64,000 nucleotides of DNA, taken from Ahaetulla prasina. Lineage: Eukaryota; Chordata; Lepidosauria; Squamata; Colubridae. Location of the stretch: contig NC_080542.1 of the NCBI RefSeq assembly GCF_028640845.1, forward strand, positions 150,256,179-150,320,178. Direction: 5' to 3'. Of this stretch, positions 33,201-41,815 are shown in pieces. The translations under genes were made by a program, and so were the position numbers. The notes below the pieces were generated by a model. The model saw nothing but the letters and a program-made list of their open reading frames with translations, had not been told where the DNA came from and did not search any database. How positions within the stretch are numbered: the stretch's first letter is position 1; each line of letters opens with the position of its first letter.

Positions 33201-34187
33201 CCGCACCCTAGGTGCTTGGTCAGCACTCTCTGGGGCTGCGCAGAGCAGAAGGTATAGAGCAGGCGATCTCAACAGGCAGAACGGAAGTAGGTGATCCTGA
33301 CACACGTGGGCTGCAGACAAGCTAAGAGGTGCAAAAATGAGCTTAGCTGCTCCGGCCCACCGCCATTCGGCTTTCCTGCGACTTGCACACTGCACGTCAG
33401 GATCAGCTGGCTCCCTCCCTGTGCTTTTGCCTCTGCTGTGGCCGTGTGAACACAGCAGGCAGCTGCTACTCCATCCCACCACCGCTCAGCTTTCCTGTTG
33501 CCTATGGGCACGTCCAGATTGCCTGCCTCCCCCTGCCTCTGCTTCTGCCTGCTGCTTGCACAGGTACTCAACTCACCTGCGCTGCAGCTCCTGCCAGACA
33601 CGGTCTGCCTCAGAACTCTCGCCTCCTATACTGGCCATGCTCACCCTCCTTCCCTGGGGCTTATTTTTAGGGTAGGACTTGCATGCGTAAAAACAAGACT
33701 AGGGCTTATTTTTGCAATAGGTCTTTTCAGTGAAACATGGTATACTACTTCTACAGCATTTCACTGGTCTACTAATTTAGTCACATTGTCAAAGAATGAA
33801 AGAAGATTGGTTTGCCGTGATCTGTTTTTAACAAACCCACGCTGGCTTCTAGTACACTTAGATTGTTGTCTACTTTGTCGAATACCTTACTGAAGTCTAC
33901 TACATCCGCAGCATTTCGCTGGTCTACTAATTTAGTCACTTTGTGAAAGATTGAAATAAGATTGGTTTACCATGATCTTTAACAAACCTGTGCTGGCTAG
34001 TAGTTGTAACTTTATTAGTTTCTAGACGTTTGTAGATCTGGTTTTTGATTATCTTTTTCAAGAATCTTCCCAGGTATTGATGTTATGCTGATCAGTCTGT
34101 AGTTTTCTAGGTCTGTTTGTTGTTTTTTTCCTTTTTGGAAGGAAAATTTAAAACATGTATGTATGTCTGTGTGTGTGTATATATACA

Positions 34188-34249
<62 letters not shown>

Positions 34250-34284
34250 CATACATACATACATATACATAAATATATATACAT

Positions 34285-34327
<43 letters not shown>

Positions 34328-37300
34328 CTGAAGTTTTCGCGGGTGTTTGTATGTAGGTCTTTGGTTATTCGGGTTTTCTTCCGCGTAAAATTGGAAGTGT
34401 CTTGGCGACGTTTCAACAAAGTCTCATTCGTCATCTTCAGGCTTCAGCTTCGTGCTTCTGGGAGCAGTCAAGTTTTTCTTTCCCATGTGGGAACTTCCTC
34501 ACACACCTCAATAGCCTACACCCCAAAATACAGTTCACCATGGAAACAGAAGTTAATAACCAACTTCCCTTCCTGGATGTCTTAGTCTACAGAAAACCCA
34601 ATGGCTCCCTAGGACACACCATCTACCAGAAGAAAACACACACAAACCGCTATCTGCACGCACTCTCACACCACCACCTAGCACAGATCAACTCCGTAGC
34701 CAAGACACTCATCTCCAGAACAAAATGCTTAACTGATGAACAACACCTAAAACCCGAACTAGACACTCTCACTAACGTACTAACATCCAATGGATTCCAA
34801 ACAAATAAGATTACCAAGCTAATCCAAAAAGAACCCCCCACTAAAATCCAAGACAGAGAACAAGAAAACGGCACAGCCCTCCTCCCATATATAAAAGGCA
34901 CCACAGACAGAATCAGCAAGATCCTCCACAAACACAACATCAAGACAGCATTCTGCACAAACAGAAAAATATCCACCATCCTAAGAAACCCCAAAGACAA
35001 AATTGAGTTAGAAAATCAAGGAGTATATGAAATCCCATGCACCGCCTGCCCCACCACATACATTGGACAAACCAACAGAAGAATAAGTGCACGCATTGAA
35101 GAACACAAGAACTCATTCAAAAAAGAGGAACCAACTTCTTCCCTGGTCCAACACTTTAAAGTCACAGGACATGATATTGACTTTAAAAAGACCAGAACTA
35201 TCGCCAAAACTGAACACTTTAACAACAGAATAATCAGAGAAGCCATTGAGATAAAAAAACGCCCACACAGCATGAACAAACGAGATGATACCTCCGCCTA
35301 CCAGCCATTTGGAAACCGCCCTTATTGACAAACGAGTCCCTAACACGAGGAATGACACCAGACCCACACTCACGAGGTCCACACAGGATGTCACCACCGC
35401 ACATCCACCCAGAAAGCAGACCCAAACCCACACTGATCATGAAGCACGACCAAGGACCAGAAGCCAGACCGCAGCTGCAACATTAGCCATTTCAAACCCC
35501 TCCAATCCATACATGCAGCAGACTGACACCCACTATGAAGATGTAGCACGACCACAAAGCCAAACAACAGCTATGCAGCTCACCAGCTCAAATCCCCCTG
35601 CAACACAGACTAAACTGAGCACAACCAAGCCCCCACCAACACAGGACACACCCCCAGCCAATCAGAGCACAAAAAACCCCCATCCAATCAGAGCACAGCC
35701 AAGCTCCCACCCAATCAGTTCAAACCCCCACTAGCAGTTAAAAGGAAGAAACAGCTGCGATCACACATTGCTCCCAGAAGCATGAAGCTGAAGCCTGAAG
35801 ATGACGAATGAGACTTCGTCGAAACGTCGCCAAGACACTTCCAATTTTACACGGGAGAAAACCCGAACAACCAAAGACCTATATACAAACACCCGTGAAA
35901 ACCTCAGAAAACAAATATATATATATATATATATATATTCCTGCCGTCTTAGTTGCAAATCCCTCCCTTCGCAGGAGCAGCTGTGCAACTGCAGCTGGCA
36001 GGAGGTACAGGCCCGGCTGATCTCGCTGCAACAGGAACAGCAGCTCTGCGTCCACCGGCGGGAGCTGACCGAGCTGGACATCCACCACCGTATCCTTCGC
36101 TTCAAGAACTACCTGGTGGCCATGGTCAACAAGTCCCTGCTCCCCGTCCGCTTCCAGCTGCCCCTGCTGGGCCGGGGAGTCTTCCTGACCCAGGGTCTCA
36201 AGTACAACCTGGAGCTGCTACTGTTCTGGGGGCCAGGGTCCCTTTTCCAGGGCAAGTGGAACCTCCAGCCTCAGTACAAGCGTGCCGGGGCCCGGCTAGA
36301 GCTGGCCCGCCGGCTGGAGCGCAGCCTGCTGCTCCTTGGAATCGCCAATTTGTTGCTGTGTCCCTTCATCCTGGTCTGGCAGGTCCTCTACGCCTTCTTC
36401 AGCTACACCGAAGCGCTGAAGCGGGAGCCTGGGAGCCTTGGCGCTCGGCGTTGGTCGCTCTATGGCCGGCTCTACCTCCGCCACTTCAATGAGCTGGACC
36501 ACGAGCTGCATGCCCGGCTGAGCCGCGGCTACAAGCCAGCGTCCAAATACATGAACTCGTTCGCCAACCCTCTGCTGGCCGTGGTGGCCCGGAACATCGG
36601 CTTCTTCGCTGGCTCCCTCCTGGCCGTGTTGATCACCCTGACCGTTTACGATGAGGACGTGCTGACTGTCCAACACATCCTGACCGCCATCACACTGCTG
36701 GGACTGGTAGTCACACTGGCCAGGTGAAGCGGGGGGGGGGGGGGGCTGGGGTCCGTCTGCTGCTGCCCAGTTTGGGGATGGGGGTTAGAGGTTTCCTCAC
36801 ATAGGTGGACTGAAAAGGGAGATGTTGTGTCCCACCCCCACTCCGACGAACGAGTCAAGGAAGTCCGTAACAAACTTGGCAACGAAGCCTCTGCAGCTTG
36901 CCAAGTTCCTTCGAGGTTTATCAGGGCAGGCAGGAGTCCAAGTTGTGACTTCAGCGATAGGGTCCAGTATCAGCAAACTAGATAAGACTTTGGTTGACTC
37001 AAGGTTGGAATGCCAAAAGCAGGTCCTTTATTTAGGCTGTGGGGTGTGGCTCCACGACTCAGCATTTATCCAGGCCTGCTCCACCCTTCCTTCTGCTGGC
37101 GTCGCCTCTCAGATCTCCGGAAGCGAGGGTCCACCCACCCTAAATTGTCTTCAGCTGGATCTGCTGTCAGCGTCTGGGAAAGGGAGGGGTCAGAGGAAGT
37201 AGGCCCGGGTAATTCCACCACCTGGCTGGCTTCCTGCTCTGAAGGCTGAGCCAAAGGAACACATGCTGTATGAGTGAGGTTTATTGGGCTTCTCCTTTCA

Positions 37301-40300
37301 TTCCTTGAATCCTCTCTGGGCATGGGGCCAGGGCCGGGGGCTGGAGTCATGACAGGCCGTTTATCTTCATTATCAGCCTCCGAGTCTGATAATGAAGAAA
37401 AGGCCTGGTTGGAGATGGGAGGGGGCCCGGCTGAGAAGAGGAGGGAGGACGAGTCACAACAGGAGCTGGGGGGCCTCCGATAGTTTCTGAAGTGGTCTTC
37501 GGAGAACTGCTGGTTTGTGGTCAGGAGTCAGAAGGCCCTCCTTTCTTTCCTTCCTTCCTCCCTCCCTCTCATCCTCCATCCTTTCCTTCCTTTCTTCCTT
37601 CCTCTGTCCCTCTTTCTTTCTTTTTTTCTTTCTTTCTTTCTTTTCTTTTTCTTTCTTTCTTTTCTTTTTCTTTCTTTCTTTTCTTTTTCTTTCTTTCTTT
37701 TTTTCTCTTTCTTTTTTTCTTTTTTTCTTTTTCTTTTTTTCTCCCTTTTTATCCTTTCATTCTTTCTTCCTCACCTTCCTTCTTCCCTCCTCCCTTCCTC
37801 CTCTCTTCCTCCCTATTTCCTTTCATCCTTCCTCCTGTTCCTCCCCCTCCTCCCTCCCTTCCTATCCCCTTCCTTCCTCCCTTTCTTTCCTCTCTCCTGC
37901 CCTCCATCCCCTTACTTCCTCCCTTTGTTCCTTCCTATCTTTCTTTCCTTCCTTCCTTTATCTTTCTTTCTTCATCTTCTTTCCTCCCTCCCTCCCTCCC
38001 TCCCTCCCTCCCTTTCCTTTCTTTCTTCCTTTCTCCCTCCCCTCCCTTCCTCCCTTTCGTCCCTCCCTCCCTCCCCAGCTCCTTCTGGGCAGCCGCTGTA
38101 CCGTGCCCCTCACTGGGCCTAGAAGACCGTCCAACCAGGGGGTTCCCCAGCATGCATCTTGAACTTCTGCTAAGGTCTGGCTTTGTCCCAAGTCGAATAC
38201 CTTCCCTATCTCACCTCCAGTGCCCCTCCAGACCCAGGCGGAGGGGAGACGGGCAGGGCCCTGTGGGAGTGAGGAAGACACACACACACACACACACGCC
38301 AAAAGCTGGAAAAATGTGCCAGCCGCCACTCAAACACTTGCGACAGGACGCCGATGCAGACAAGGCCTTGGGACCGAGCAACGTTGCTCCCAGGGTAGTG
38401 ATTTGGGAGCCGCTGATGGTTCCTCTCCCCCTCGGCAGGGCCTTTATCCCGGACGAGCACCTGGTGTGGTGCCCGGAGCAGCTACTCCAGTGTGTGTTGG
38501 CCCACATCCACTACATCCCCGACCACTGGCAAGGCAACGCTCACAAGTCGGAGACCCGCGAGGAGCTGGCCCAGCTCTTCCAATACAAGGCGGTGAGTGG
38601 CCTACAGGAGTGGACAGCACTTTGGAACTCCCCCACCTACTTATTTCGCATTCTCTCCCCTCCCTCCATGATCCTCAGAACTTCTGTACTCCTTCTGTGA
38701 TCTTCAGGTCTTCTCTCCTTCCATGATCCTCAGATCTTCACCTCCTTCCATGTTCTTCAGATCTTCTCTCCTTTTCCCTCCATGATCCTCAGGTCTTCAC
38801 CTCCTTCCATGATCCTCAGATCTTCTTTTCCTCCATGATCTTCAGGTCTTCTTCCATGTTCCTCAGATCTTCTCTCCCTCCATATTCCTCAGATCTTCAC
38901 CTCCTTCCATGATCCTCAGATCTTCTTTCCCTCCATGTTCCTCAGACCTTCTCTTCCTCCATGATCTTCAAGTCTTCTCCTTCCATGTTCCTCAGAGCTC
39001 TCCTTCTCCCTCCATGTTTCTCAGGTCTTCACCTCCTTCCATGATCCTCAGATCTTCTCTCCCCCACCTTCTGTGATCCTCAGGTCTTCATCCTGGAGGA
39101 GCTGCTCAGTCCCATTGTGACTCCCTTCCTCCTCATCTTCGCCCTGCAGTCAAAGCACTGGAAATTGTGGACTTTCCGGAATTTCTCGGTGGAGGTGGTG
39201 GGCGTGGGGGACATCTGCTCTTTTGCCCAGCTGGACATCCGTAACCACGGCAACCCCCAGGTGAGCGGAGGGAGTGGGGGTGCCTCTAAGTGTCATCTGA
39301 AGGTCCCTTTCAACTCTGTGATTCTGTAAGGGTGTCCTGCTTGAGCAGGGGGATTGGATTAGATGACATCCAAGGTCCCCCCCAACTCTGTTATATTACG
39401 ATTGTGTAAGGGTCTCCTGCTTGAGTAGGGTGCTGGACTAGAAGACCTCCAAGGTCCCATCCAGCTCTCTTCCCTTTACTCCTCTCTATCCTTGCTTCCT
39501 CTCTTCTCTCTCTCCTTCCTTTTCCTCCATGATCCTCAGGTCTTCACCTCCTTCCATGATCCTCAGATCTTCTTTTCCTCCATGATCTTCAGGTCTTCTT
39601 CCATGTTCCTCAGATCTTCTCTCCCTCCATATTCCTCAGATCTTCACCTCCTTCCATGATCCTCAGATCTTCTTTCCCTCCATGTTCCTCAGACCTTCTC
39701 TTCCTCCATGATCTTCAAGTCTTCTCCTTCCATGTTCCTCAGAGCTCTCCTTCTCCCTCCATGTTTCTCAGGTCTTCACCTCCTTCCATGATCCTCAGAT
39801 CTTCTCTCCCCCACCTTCTGTGATCCTCAGGTCTTCATCCTGGAGGAGCTGCTCAGTCCCATTGTGACTCCCTTCCTCCTCATCTTCGCCCTGCGGGCCA
39901 AAGCACTGGAAATTGTGGACTTTTTCCGGAATTTCTCGGTGGAGGTGGTGGGCGTGGGGGACATCTGCTCTTTTGCCCAGCTGGACATCCGTAACCACGG
40001 CAACCCCCAGGTGAGCGGAGGGAGTGGGGGTGCCTCTAAGTGTCATCTGAAGGTCCCTTTCAACTCTGTGATTCTGTAAGGGTGTCCTGCTTGAGCAGGG
40101 GGATTGGATTAGATGACATCCAAGGTCCCCCCCAACTCTGTTATATTACGATTGTGTAAGGGTCTCCTGCTTGAGTAGGGTGCTGGACTAGAAGACCTCC
40201 AAGGTCCCATCCAGCTCTCTTCCCTTTACTCCTCTCTATCCTTGCTTCCTCTCTTCTCTCTCTCCTTCCTTTTCCTCTTTCCTCTTCTCTCCTTTTTCTT

Positions 40301-41815
40301 CTCTTTCTCTCTTCTCTTCTTTTTTCTCTTCTCTTTCTCATCTCTCTTTTCTTCTTTCTCTTCTCTCCTCTCCTCTTCTCTTTCTCTTTCTCCCACCAGT
40401 GGCTGTCGCAGGGCCGGACCGAAGCGTCCGTCTACCAGCAGGCCGAGAACGGCAAGACGGAGCTCTCCCTGGTCCACTTTGCCATCGCCAACCCACACTG
40501 GCAGCCCCCGCCCGAAAGCTCCCTCTTCATCGGGCACCTGAAGGAGAAGGTGCAGCAGGACGCCTCCCACGCCCAGCGCCTCCTGGCCGAGGGACCCTTG
40601 GCGGCCTCCCTGCTCTCCGATGAGGGTCCAGGCCCTGTGGTAAGCCCAGGGCAGCTGTGACCAGCATGGGATGGGAGCTGATATGCCTGGTGTCTCTGGC
40701 TGAACATCTTTCCATTGCAGCCGGATGCCCTCCTGGCCAGCGTCCTGACCCACCCGGTCCTCACCGAGCGTCGGCTGGTTGCTCCACCCGGCAGCACGGC
40801 CAGCGTGACAGCTAGCATCTTGGCCTCCCTGTCTTCTTCCCAGCCATCCCGGCACAGGAGCCGTCCTGGGGAGGCCTCGGTTTGCAACAGCCAGAGCCCC
40901 CTTTTGGAGAACAGGTAGGCCATTGGAGGAGGGAGGGGCAGCTGGGTGGGTTTCTCAATCACTGTACCACTTCTGAACTTCAACTCCCAGAATTCCTCAG
41001 GCATCCGTTCTAAGGAATTCTGGGAGTTGAAGTCCACCAAATTTGCATGGCTGGCTGAGGGATTCCAGGGAAGGGGAGAGGGCCTGGAGGAAAGAGCTCA
41101 GCCGTTCCCCATTTGTGCTTTAAGGGGGAGACTGACTCTGTTTTGCCCCTTCTCCAACAGCACTGCCCCCTCTGCCCCACGCCAGGCTCCCCTCAGCCGC
41201 TCGGTTCTGCTCTCCGAGTTGGCATCGGCCGAGATGAGTCTGCACGCCCTCTACATGCATGAGGTGAGTGGCTTGTGTTTGTCCCCGGGGACTGGGGAGT
41301 GGGGTGGCTGAGAGACCACCCCCACCATCTTTAACCACCCTCCCTTCTCTCTGCTCGCCCATTCCAGCTTCACCAGCAACAAGCAGCTGCCCGCCTCGCT
41401 CTGCAGCCTTCGGCGCAAACAGGTCAGAGCCTGGAGGCCAGGACTATACCACTCACGGTCCTTCTGCTCCCCCAAAAATGGGGATGGGCCGGGCCCCCAT
41501 TGTTAGCCTGTGTGCGTCTCCCGGTGCCTCTGTTCTCCCCTCCCAAGATTCAAACCCCCACCCCTCGGGATAGAAGGTGCCTTTTTCCCCAGCTGTGTCT
41601 GCGAGGCATGTCCTGTGTCACGGGCTGGGAACTCCCCCATCGCTGGCCCACCTGCACCCAGGGAAATGCCGGGCTAAGGAGCTCGTGCTCTCTTTCTCGG
41701 TGCAGCATCCTCTCGGCGTCTCTTTGATTCACGCAGCCAGGACCGCTCGCTAGAGGTTTGGGAAGAGGAGTCGGACGAGATGCAGCAGCAGCAGCAGGAG
41801 CCAGAGAAGAGCTAG
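27164..41815 (+). CDS. ATG9B: ATG9B, autophagy-related multi-pass lipid scramblase (13 coding exons)
   Basis: ATG9 proteins are homotrimeric lipid scramblases on Golgi/endosome-derived vesicles that seed autophagosomes. Coding exons: 27164-27266, 27361-27404, 28399-28463, 29715-29897, 31618-31759, 35975-36723, 38439-38592, 39831-40010, 40400-40639, 40721-40914, 41161-41263, 41368-41422, 41706-41815. Phases join to 773 aa. A non-coding first exon ends at 26292. The N-terminus has YHPL (residues 11-14) where ATG9A has its YxxL sorting motif. The conserved core runs from NLDNFF through the helices, [48 protein letters not shown] and VEVVGVGD. The tail is low in conservation but keeps SLHALYMHE. 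The ATG9B call over ATG9A rests on position between ABCB8 and NOS3. Oddities: an AT-AC intron after residue 49, and a second copy of exon 9 at 39084-39260. Exon 7 alone encodes 250 residues. Confidence 0.93.
27361..27404 (+). CDS. ATG9B: ATG9B exon 3 (44 nt, followed by AT-AC donor)
   Basis: Encodes [15 protein letters not shown]. No GT donor fits the frame; the intron begins ATATCCTT, the U12 AT-AC donor. Confidence 0.9.
27405..28398 (+). other. ATG9B: U12-type AT-AC intron (ATG9B intron 3)
   Basis: The intron starts ATATCCTT at 27405 and ends in AC at 28397-28398. A branch-site match TTCCTTGAC lies at 28381-28389, putting the branch A about 10 nt from the splice site. All three match the minor-spliceosome AT-AC consensus. 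Joining 27404 to 28399 gives [14 protein letters not shown], colinear with other ATG9 proteins. The interior holds two opposed copies of the local inverted-repeat transposon. Confidence 0.9.
27474..28252. mobile_element. Two inverted-repeat transposons, head to head, inside the AT-AC intron
   Basis: A reverse copy (27474-27800) abuts a forward copy (27786-28252), sharing the CCAAGGACGGTCTG junction. Together they make up most of this intron. Confidence 0.6.
28399..28463 (+). CDS. ATG9B: ATG9B exon 4
   Basis: Encodes [21 protein letters not shown] plus two bases of a Val codon. Donor GTAAGG at 28464 was chosen over GTGTAA at 28462 because it keeps frame with VQFLFV. Confidence 0.9.
28660..29485. 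repeat. Degenerate (AGAAT)n sequence and CR1 tail around a solo LTR
   Basis: AGAAT/TAGAA-rich sequence at 28660-28701 and 29265-29430, then a CR1 3' end (GTTGGAAGGGACCTTGG) at 29437. Confidence 0.5.
28702..29259 (-). mobile_element. Solo LTR (558 bp), ATG9B intron 4
   Basis: Ends TGTTGTGAC and CCACAACA are inverted repeats. The 5-bp duplication ATGGA lies at 28697-28701 and 29260-29264. AATAAA is on the reverse strand near 28755. No internal coding region remains, so this is a recombined LTR retroelement. Confidence 0.82.
29715..29897 (+). CDS. ATG9B: ATG9B exon 5
   Basis: Encodes residues 71-132: [19 protein letters not shown] (transmembrane helix 1), [11 protein letters not shown] and the [14 protein letters not shown] loop. 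Confidence 0.95.
30465..30820 (+). mobile_element. Inverted-repeat transposon, ATG9B intron 5
   Basis: Recognisable from GCAGTTCATTTAGTGACCGT to CATAAGTTGAGGACTGCGG. A smaller fragment precedes it near 30300. Confidence 0.6.
30935..31285 (+). mobile_element. Inverted-repeat transposon, ATG9B intron 5
   Basis: From GTCTTCAGTTTAACAACCAT to TCAAGGACGGCCTG. Diverged internally. Confidence 0.6.
31618..31759 (+). CDS. ATG9B: ATG9B exon 6
   Basis: Encodes residues 132-179: [19 protein letters not shown] (transmembrane helix 2) then [17 protein letters not shown]. Donor GTGAGT runs into a (GT)n stretch. Confidence 0.95.
31795..34150 (-). mobile_element. CR1-type LINE, reverse orientation, fragmented
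   Basis: The reverse strand near 34015-34145 reads [14 protein letters not shown], a reverse-transcriptase motif. Toward 31800 the pieces match CR1 ORF2 and 3' regions. An unrelated insert with CAGTGGTGGGATCC ends sits at 32227-32527. Confidence 0.65.
34158..34325. repeat. (CATA)n/(TA)n microsatellite
   Basis: Alternating ACAT and AT runs directly before the left end of the Penelope-like element. Confidence 0.9.
34402..35328 (+). CDS. Penelope-like element ORF: end of reverse transcriptase plus GIY-YIG endonuclease
   Basis: The open frame is 308 codons; the first ~25 come from the inverted terminal repeat, so the original start is lost. [18 protein letters not shown] and [18 protein letters not shown] match the region after the reverse-transcriptase core of Penelope elements. 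[18 protein letters not shown] plus the downstream Arg and EEHKNS form a GIY-YIG nuclease with its Cys pair. The catalytic reverse-transcriptase core is missing, so it cannot retrotranspose alone. It is not a host gene and lies wholly in an ATG9B intron. Confidence 0.8.
   Translation: MATFQQSLIRHLQASASCFWEQSSFSFPCGNFLTHLNSLHPKIQFTMETEVNNQLPFLDVLVYRKPNGSLGHTIYQKKTHTNRYLHALSHHHLAQINSVAKTLISRTKCLTDEQHLKPELDTLTNVLTSNGFQTNKITKLIQKEPPTKIQDREQENGTALLPYIKGTTDRISKILHKHNIKTAFCTNRKISTILRNPKDKIELENQGVYEIPCTACPTTYIGQTNRRISARIEEHKNSFKKEEPTSSLVQHFKVTGHDIDFKKTRTIAKTEHFNNRIIREAIEIKKRPHSMNKRDDTSAYQPFGNRPY
35795..35828 (+). ncRNA. Hammerhead-ribozyme-like core in the right terminal repeat
   Basis: CTGAAGA (35795-35801), one extra T, stem GACGAA/TTCGTC with a 6-nt loop (35803-35820), then GAAAC and GTC. 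The inverted left copy (about 34404-34437) reads TTTGTT on the 3' side of the stem, which still pairs by G-U. Hammerheads are known from Penelope-like terminal repeats. The extra base and the absent closed stem III leave activity uncertain. Confidence 0.5.
35975..36723 (+). CDS. ATG9B: ATG9B exon 7 (large core exon, 749 nt)
   Basis: Encodes residues 180-429: [10 protein letters not shown], the [15 protein letters not shown] segment, FWGPGSLF, two hydrophobic helices, YKPASKYMN and [18 protein letters not shown]. The acceptor lies about 40 bp past the end of a Penelope-like insertion. Confidence 0.97.
36823..37461 (-). mobile_element. Solo LTR (639 bp), ATG9B intron 7
   Basis: TGTTGTGTCCC at one end and GAGTCACAACA at the other. 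GGAGA and GGAGC flank it (4 of 5 match). AATAAA is on the reverse strand near 37025. Same terminal type as the LTR at 28.7 kb. Confidence 0.75.
37540..38090 (+). repeat. Polypyrimidine (TTTC/CTTCC)n tract, ATG9B intron 7
   Basis: About 550 bp almost all C/T on the sense strand. It generates long spurious open frames in all three plus frames. Confidence 0.95.
38439..38592 (+). CDS. ATG9B: ATG9B exon 8
   Basis: Encodes residues 429-480: [30 protein letters not shown] and LFQYKA. Donor GTGAGT. Confidence 0.97.
38660..39083 (+). repeat. Minisatellite built from the exon 9 splice-acceptor sequence
   Basis: About 15 units of 20-35 bp centred on CATGATCCTCAGATCTTC or CATGATCCTCAGGTCTTCA. The true acceptor reads TGTGATCCTCAG followed by GTCTTCA. 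A second, identical-looking stretch is at 39527-39830. Confidence 0.85.
39084..39260 (+). pseudogene. ATG9B: ATG9B exon 9, upstream duplicate copy (9a)
   Basis: A second copy of exon 9, 177 nt against 180, with intact AG acceptor and GTGAGC donor. One base is lost near ALRAKA and two from a T run, so about ten residues read in another frame ([11 protein letters not shown]) before frame is restored. It stays open, so it could be spliced in, but it damages a conserved helix. It may be a decaying duplicate or an assembly artefact. Confidence 0.75.
39831..40010 (+). CDS. ATG9B: ATG9B exon 9 (functional copy, 9b)
   Basis: Encodes residues 481-540 with the conserved [20 protein letters not shown], then [14 protein letters not shown] and [15 protein letters not shown]. 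It is 60 codons, phase 0 at both ends, and matches ATG9 without gaps. Confidence 0.96.
40222..40398 (+). repeat. Polypyrimidine tract before ATG9B exon 10
   Basis: About 175 nt of TCTTTTCT-type sequence running straight into the CCCACCAG acceptor. Confidence 0.85.
40400..40639 (+). CDS. ATG9B: ATG9B exon 10
   Basis: Encodes residues 541-620: [36 protein letters not shown], then a variable tail. A ~180-nt pyrimidine tract leads into the acceptor. Confidence 0.95.
40721..40914 (+). CDS. ATG9B: ATG9B exon 11
   Basis: Encodes residues 621-685, a Ser/Pro-rich cytosolic tail segment. Frame is supported by both neighbours. Confidence 0.9.
41161..41263 (+). CDS. ATG9B: ATG9B exon 12
   Basis: Encodes residues 685-719, ending [15 protein letters not shown], the conserved C-terminal ATG9 motif. 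Confidence 0.93.
41368..41422 (+). CDS. ATG9B: ATG9B exon 13
   Basis: A 55-nt exon encoding [18 protein letters not shown], flanked by TTCCAG and GTCAGA. It continues the LYMHE motif as in other ATG9 proteins. Confidence 0.85.
41706..41815 (+). CDS. ATG9B: ATG9B terminal coding exon 14
   Basis: Acceptor CGGTGCAG. It encodes an acidic, Gln-rich end ([20 protein letters not shown]) and TAG at 41813-41815. The tail is shorter than human ATG9B. Confidence 0.85.

Larger units (their letters stand above)
34322..35912 (+). mobile_element. Penelope-like element with inverted terminal repeats, ATG9B intron 6
   Basis: A ~140-bp terminal sequence occurs inverted at about 34322-34465 and 35765-35912. 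Between them is an open frame with a GIY-YIG endonuclease. Both ends carry a CTGAAGA / hairpin / GAAACGTCG box. This organisation fits a 5'-truncated Penelope-like retroelement. Confidence 0.82.
38776..40276 (+). repeat. ATG9B: ~750-bp direct tandem duplication containing ATG9B exon 9
   Basis: Unit 1 is about 38776-39526 and unit 2 about 39527-40276. By eye the intronic parts are identical; the only differences are two short deletions or substitutions inside the exon. Confidence 0.88.

Noticed and set aside
34402..35328. A new host gene inside ATG9B intron 6
   Set aside because: The GIY-YIG domain, inverted terminal repeats and missing start mark it as a Penelope-like element.
37492..38700. 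A 402-codon plus-strand open frame rich in Ser, Phe, Pro and Leu
   Set aside because: It is a stop-poor reading of the TTTC/CTTCC tract in ATG9B intron 7; all three frames are open for the same reason.
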